Source: a virus
Direction: 5' to 3' (one strand)
DNA: 64,000 nucleotides
Virus record (IMG/VR): IMGVR_UViG_3300045918_000470
Location: 1 to 64,000 of that record
The position numbers were made by a program, and so were the translations under genes. Of this stretch, positions 62,394-64,000 are shown one piece after another. Under the pieces are notes generated by a model, which was not told the origin of the DNA, searched no databases, and was given only the letters and a program-made list of their open reading frames with translations. How positions within the stretch are numbered: position 1 is the first letter of the stretch; every line of letters starts with the position of its first letter.

Positions 62394-62564
62394 ATGTGTA
62401 ACACAAGCAGCAACGTACAAAATGTTAATGTCAATGTATTAAATCGCAATAGCGTGCTCCGTGCTAGTCAACTGAATTTGGCAGGGTTAAGCTTAGGGCA
62501 AAATCAAGCAGTTCAAAGTTGGTTAAATACTTCTAATTCTCTTTTACAGAATACTTCAATCTAA
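62394..62564 (+). CDS. small Asn/Ser-rich protein, 56 aa
   Basis: ATG follows AAGGAG. The product (MCNTSSNVQNVNVNVLNRNS ...) is rich in Asn, Ser, Gln and Leu, with no recognised domain. It has two promoters upstream and a hairpin downstream, so it is probably a separately transcribed unit inside the tRNA array. Confidence 0.5.
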   Translation: MCNTSSNVQNVNVNVLNRNSVLRASQLNLAGLSLGQNQAVQSWLNTSNSLLQNTSI

Positions 62565-62570
62565 GTTTTC

Positions 62571-62598
62571 TTTAAAGGGGATTTAGTTCCCCTTTAAA
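62571..62598 (+). terminator. hairpin after the small gene
   Basis: TTTAAAGGGGA pairs with TCCCCTTTAAA across 6 bases, seven bases after the stop codon. No T tract beyond the arm, so termination strength is uncertain. Confidence 0.5.
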
Positions 62599-62661
62599 TG
62601 ATAAACAAAAACCAATCATTTAAAACACTAAATTCTCTATTGTTAATTCAATTTTTTCTTA

Positions 62662-62770
62662 GAATTCTCAGTTCTCTACAGCGCGCAAGGTGTGCGAGGC
62701 GACTGTTAATCGTTTGGCGAGAGTTAAATCCGATGCTTGGTTCGATTCCAAGGTGGAGAGCTGAGAATTC
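62662..62770 (+). other. extended helix around a tRNA (10 extra base pairs)
   Basis: GAATTCTCAG (62662-62671) and CTGAGAATTC (62761-62770) pair perfectly and directly extend the acceptor stem of the tRNA-Asn-like gene inside. Confidence 0.7.
62673..62760 (+). tRNA. tRNA-Asn-like (GTT) with long variable arm, no CCA
   Basis: Acceptor TCTCTAC/GTGGAGA, discriminator G. Anticodon stem GGCGA/TCGTT with loop CTGTTAA gives GTT. T arm CTTGG-TTCGATT-CCAAG is canonical. About 21 bases lie between the anticodon and T stems, far more than usual for Asn. The 3' end continues CTG, not CCA, and is held in a longer helix. Confidence 0.55.
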
Positions 62771-62781
62771 AAGAAATCTAT

Positions 62782-62879
62782 TAGATAACTTCGCTCAAGA
62801 GTAGGCAAACTGGTATGCCAACGGTCTTTGAAGCCGTAGATTGTAGGTTCGAACCCTGCCTCTTGAGCGAAGTTATCTA
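62782..62879 (+). other. extended helix around tRNA-Gln (13 extra base pairs)
   Basis: TAGATAACTTCGC (62782-62794) pairs with GCGAAGTTATCTA (62867-62879), extending the 7-bp acceptor stem of the inner tRNA to 20 perfect pairs. Confidence 0.75.
62795..62867 (+). tRNA. tRNA-Gln (TTG), no CCA
   Basis: Acceptor TCAAGAG/CTCTTGA, discriminator G. Anticodon stem ACGGT/GCCGT with loop CTTTGAA gives TTG. T arm GTAGG-TTCGAAC-CCTGC. U1-A72 and G73 fit Gln. CCA is not encoded. Confidence 0.8.
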
Positions 62880-62908
62880 TTTAGAATATAGGACGTATTA
62901 CTTTGAAA

Positions 62909-63738
62909 ATGATAAATAAAGTATATATTTATCTAGGAACTACACTTTACATTATGATAACTTAATCAATAGAGCTAAAGAAAGAACTCTTGAAAGTTAC
63001 ACCGAATCTCATCATATAATACCACGTTGTTTAGGTGGTACAAATGATAAAGATAATTTAGTTGACTTAACAACAAGAGAACATTTTATAGCTCATTTGT
63101 TATTGTGGAAGATACATCCTAATCATTATGGTTTAGTTAAAGCTATTTCTATAATGTGTGTTCAATCTACTAATATGAACGAAAATCGTTCTTGTAATAG
63201 AATGTATGGATGGTTAAAGGAAAAATTTTCAGAAGCTCAATCTTTATCTCAATCGGGTGATGGTAATAGTCAATTCGGTACTATGTGGATTCATAATTTA
63301 GATTTAAAAGAGTCTAAGAAGATACCTAAATCTGATGAAATACCTTTAGGATGGAATAAAGGTCGTAAAATTAAATTCGATCTTGAAAATATAAAGAAAG
63401 AAATTAAAGATCAAATCAAAGAGAGAAACAAAAATAAACTTGAAGAAAAACTTCAAGAAAAGAGAAATTCTTTCCTAGATATATTTGAAGCTTATAAAGC
63501 TTATGGATACAAATATGTTATTGAAAATTTTGATTATGATAAATCTGAAGGTGTTTTATATTCAAAATTGAAAACTCTTTTTGGAGAATTTAAAAAACAA
63601 TATGAAGTGAAAATTGATAGATTTTATATTTGTCAAGAATGTAAATGTACCTTCACGAAAAAAGGGAAGTCTACAGATAATTTTAAATGTTGTAGTAGAA
63701 AATGTTCTGGTTTATTGAATAGACCGAAATTTGGATAA
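62909..63738 (+). pseudogene. HNH homing endonuclease gene with a 5' frameshift
   Basis: From ATG at 62909 the frame gives MINKVYIYLG and then fails; one frame over it continues YTLHYDNLINRAKERTLESY, TESHHIIPRCLGG (HNH His pair), NLVDLTTREHFIAHLLLWKI and on to 63738. Adding one base at 62939 (GGAAC to GGAAAC) gives one 276-aa frame. The C-terminal half is basic and helical and ends in a zinc-finger-like CQECKCTF...CCSRKC. The gene lies inside the tRNA array, a common site for phage HNH genes. An intact C-terminal frame starting at 63097 lacks the HNH core. Confidence 0.65.
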
Positions 63739-63743
63739 AATAT

Positions 63744-63820
63744 GCTCGTCTAGTGCAACGGTAGACGCATCAGACTTAAAATCTGTCCAGGTGTGGGTTC
63801 GAATCCCACGGCGAGCACCA
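63744..63820 (+). tRNA. tRNA-Leu (TAA) with short variable arm
   Basis: Acceptor GCTCGTC/GGCGAGC, A, CCA encoded. Loop CTTAAAA gives TAA, and the D arm (GCAACGGTAGACGC) is of the leucine type. Only about six bases separate anticodon and T stems, unlike the long arm of normal Leu tRNAs. T loop TTCGAAT. Confidence 0.75.
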
Positions 63821-63831
63821 AAATTATAAAT

Positions 63832-63905
63832 GCTTCCTTAGTGAAATGGTATCACACCTTCCTTCCAAGTAGGAGTCGTCGGATCGTTACCGACAGGACG
63901 CACCA
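63832..63905 (+). tRNA. tRNA-Gly (TCC)
   Basis: Acceptor GCTTCCT/AGGACGC with one T-C mismatch, CCA encoded. Loop CTTCCAA gives TCC; the stem has one T-T pair. T loop ATCGTTA lacks T54. Confidence 0.75.
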
Positions 63906-63907
63906 AT

Positions 63908-63982
63908 GCCAGATTAACTCAAAAGTAGAGTGTTTCCCTTACAAGGAGAAAGTAGTAGGAGCGTTACCTACATCTGGTACCA
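63908..63982 (+). tRNA. tRNA-Val (TAC)
   Basis: Acceptor GCCAGAT/ATCTGGT, CCA encoded. Loop CTTACAA gives TAC. T arm GTAGG-AGCGTTA-CCTAC; T54 and T55 are missing. The array may continue beyond the window. Confidence 0.8.
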
Positions 63983-64000
63983 AAAAATGTTCCTGTACTC

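Noticed and set aside
62598-62804. Open frame over the Asn-like tRNA
   Set aside because: It runs through the tRNA and its extended helix; no supporting start site.

Overview
The window is part of the genome of a T4-like contractile-tailed phage (myovirus). Base composition is AT-rich. Recognisable virion genes include counterparts of T4 gp14, gp15, gp19, gp26, gp27, gp5, gp25, gp6, gp17 (TerL), gp20, gp21, gp22 and gp23. Many gene junctions carry an ATAAATA box resembling the T4 late promoter (TATAAATA). The host cannot be fixed from the sequence.

Layout. 1-7780: an edge-truncated GIY-YIG-like nuclease gene, a GroES-like gene (+), then a minus-strand block of tail-fibre-type genes, two of which carry RCC1-like repeats. 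7847-8399: two small plus-strand genes. 8400-13810: four tightly coupled minus-strand genes of unknown function with YD/Rhs-like sequence. 13891-18107: a Dda-like helicase, small unknown genes and a repetitive fibre gene. 18195-18576: a broken gene. 18573-20281 (minus): a possible small terminase, the gp15-like sheath terminator and the gp19 tail tube. 20340-39507 (plus): baseplate hub, spike and wedge genes, including a large two-hydrolase protein and a 1299-aa protein with cadherin-like repeats. 39552-41477: a homing endonuclease. 41652-48260: distal fibre genes, a U32-like protein and a third RCC1 fibre. 48257-51281 (minus): a terminase large subunit encoded in two pieces joined by a split intein that carries a nuclease. 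51338-56366 (plus): portal, prohead core, protease, scaffold and major capsid genes, ending in a strong terminator. 56530-60558 (minus): more fibre genes, one with Kelch-like repeats and two that are broken, then a gp14-like neck gene. 60652 to the end: small early-type genes and a cluster of 13 tRNA or tRNA-like genes interrupted by an HNH nuclease gene.

How it fits together. Most of the window is virion morphogenesis. Nine genes share one short N-terminal module, roughly MI.L..KG..LT..E.D.N, followed by different C-terminal domains (RCC1, Kelch, collagen-like, S74 chaperone, collar). This looks like an expandable set of fibre or adhesin tips using one anchor. Two promoter classes are visible: the ATAAATA late box, and TTAAG(G/C)-N10-TATAAT with TGN before the -10, which precedes the helicase region, the homing endonuclease and the small-gene/tRNA region. 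Two late boxes lie in the loop of hairpins that bury a ribosome-binding site, as known for some T4 genes.

The most striking elements are the split TerL intein, the beta-propeller fibres, the unknown four-gene cluster at 8400-13810, the U32-like protein among fibre genes, and structurally odd tRNAs. All assignments come from reading sequence and recalling families; no database search was run.
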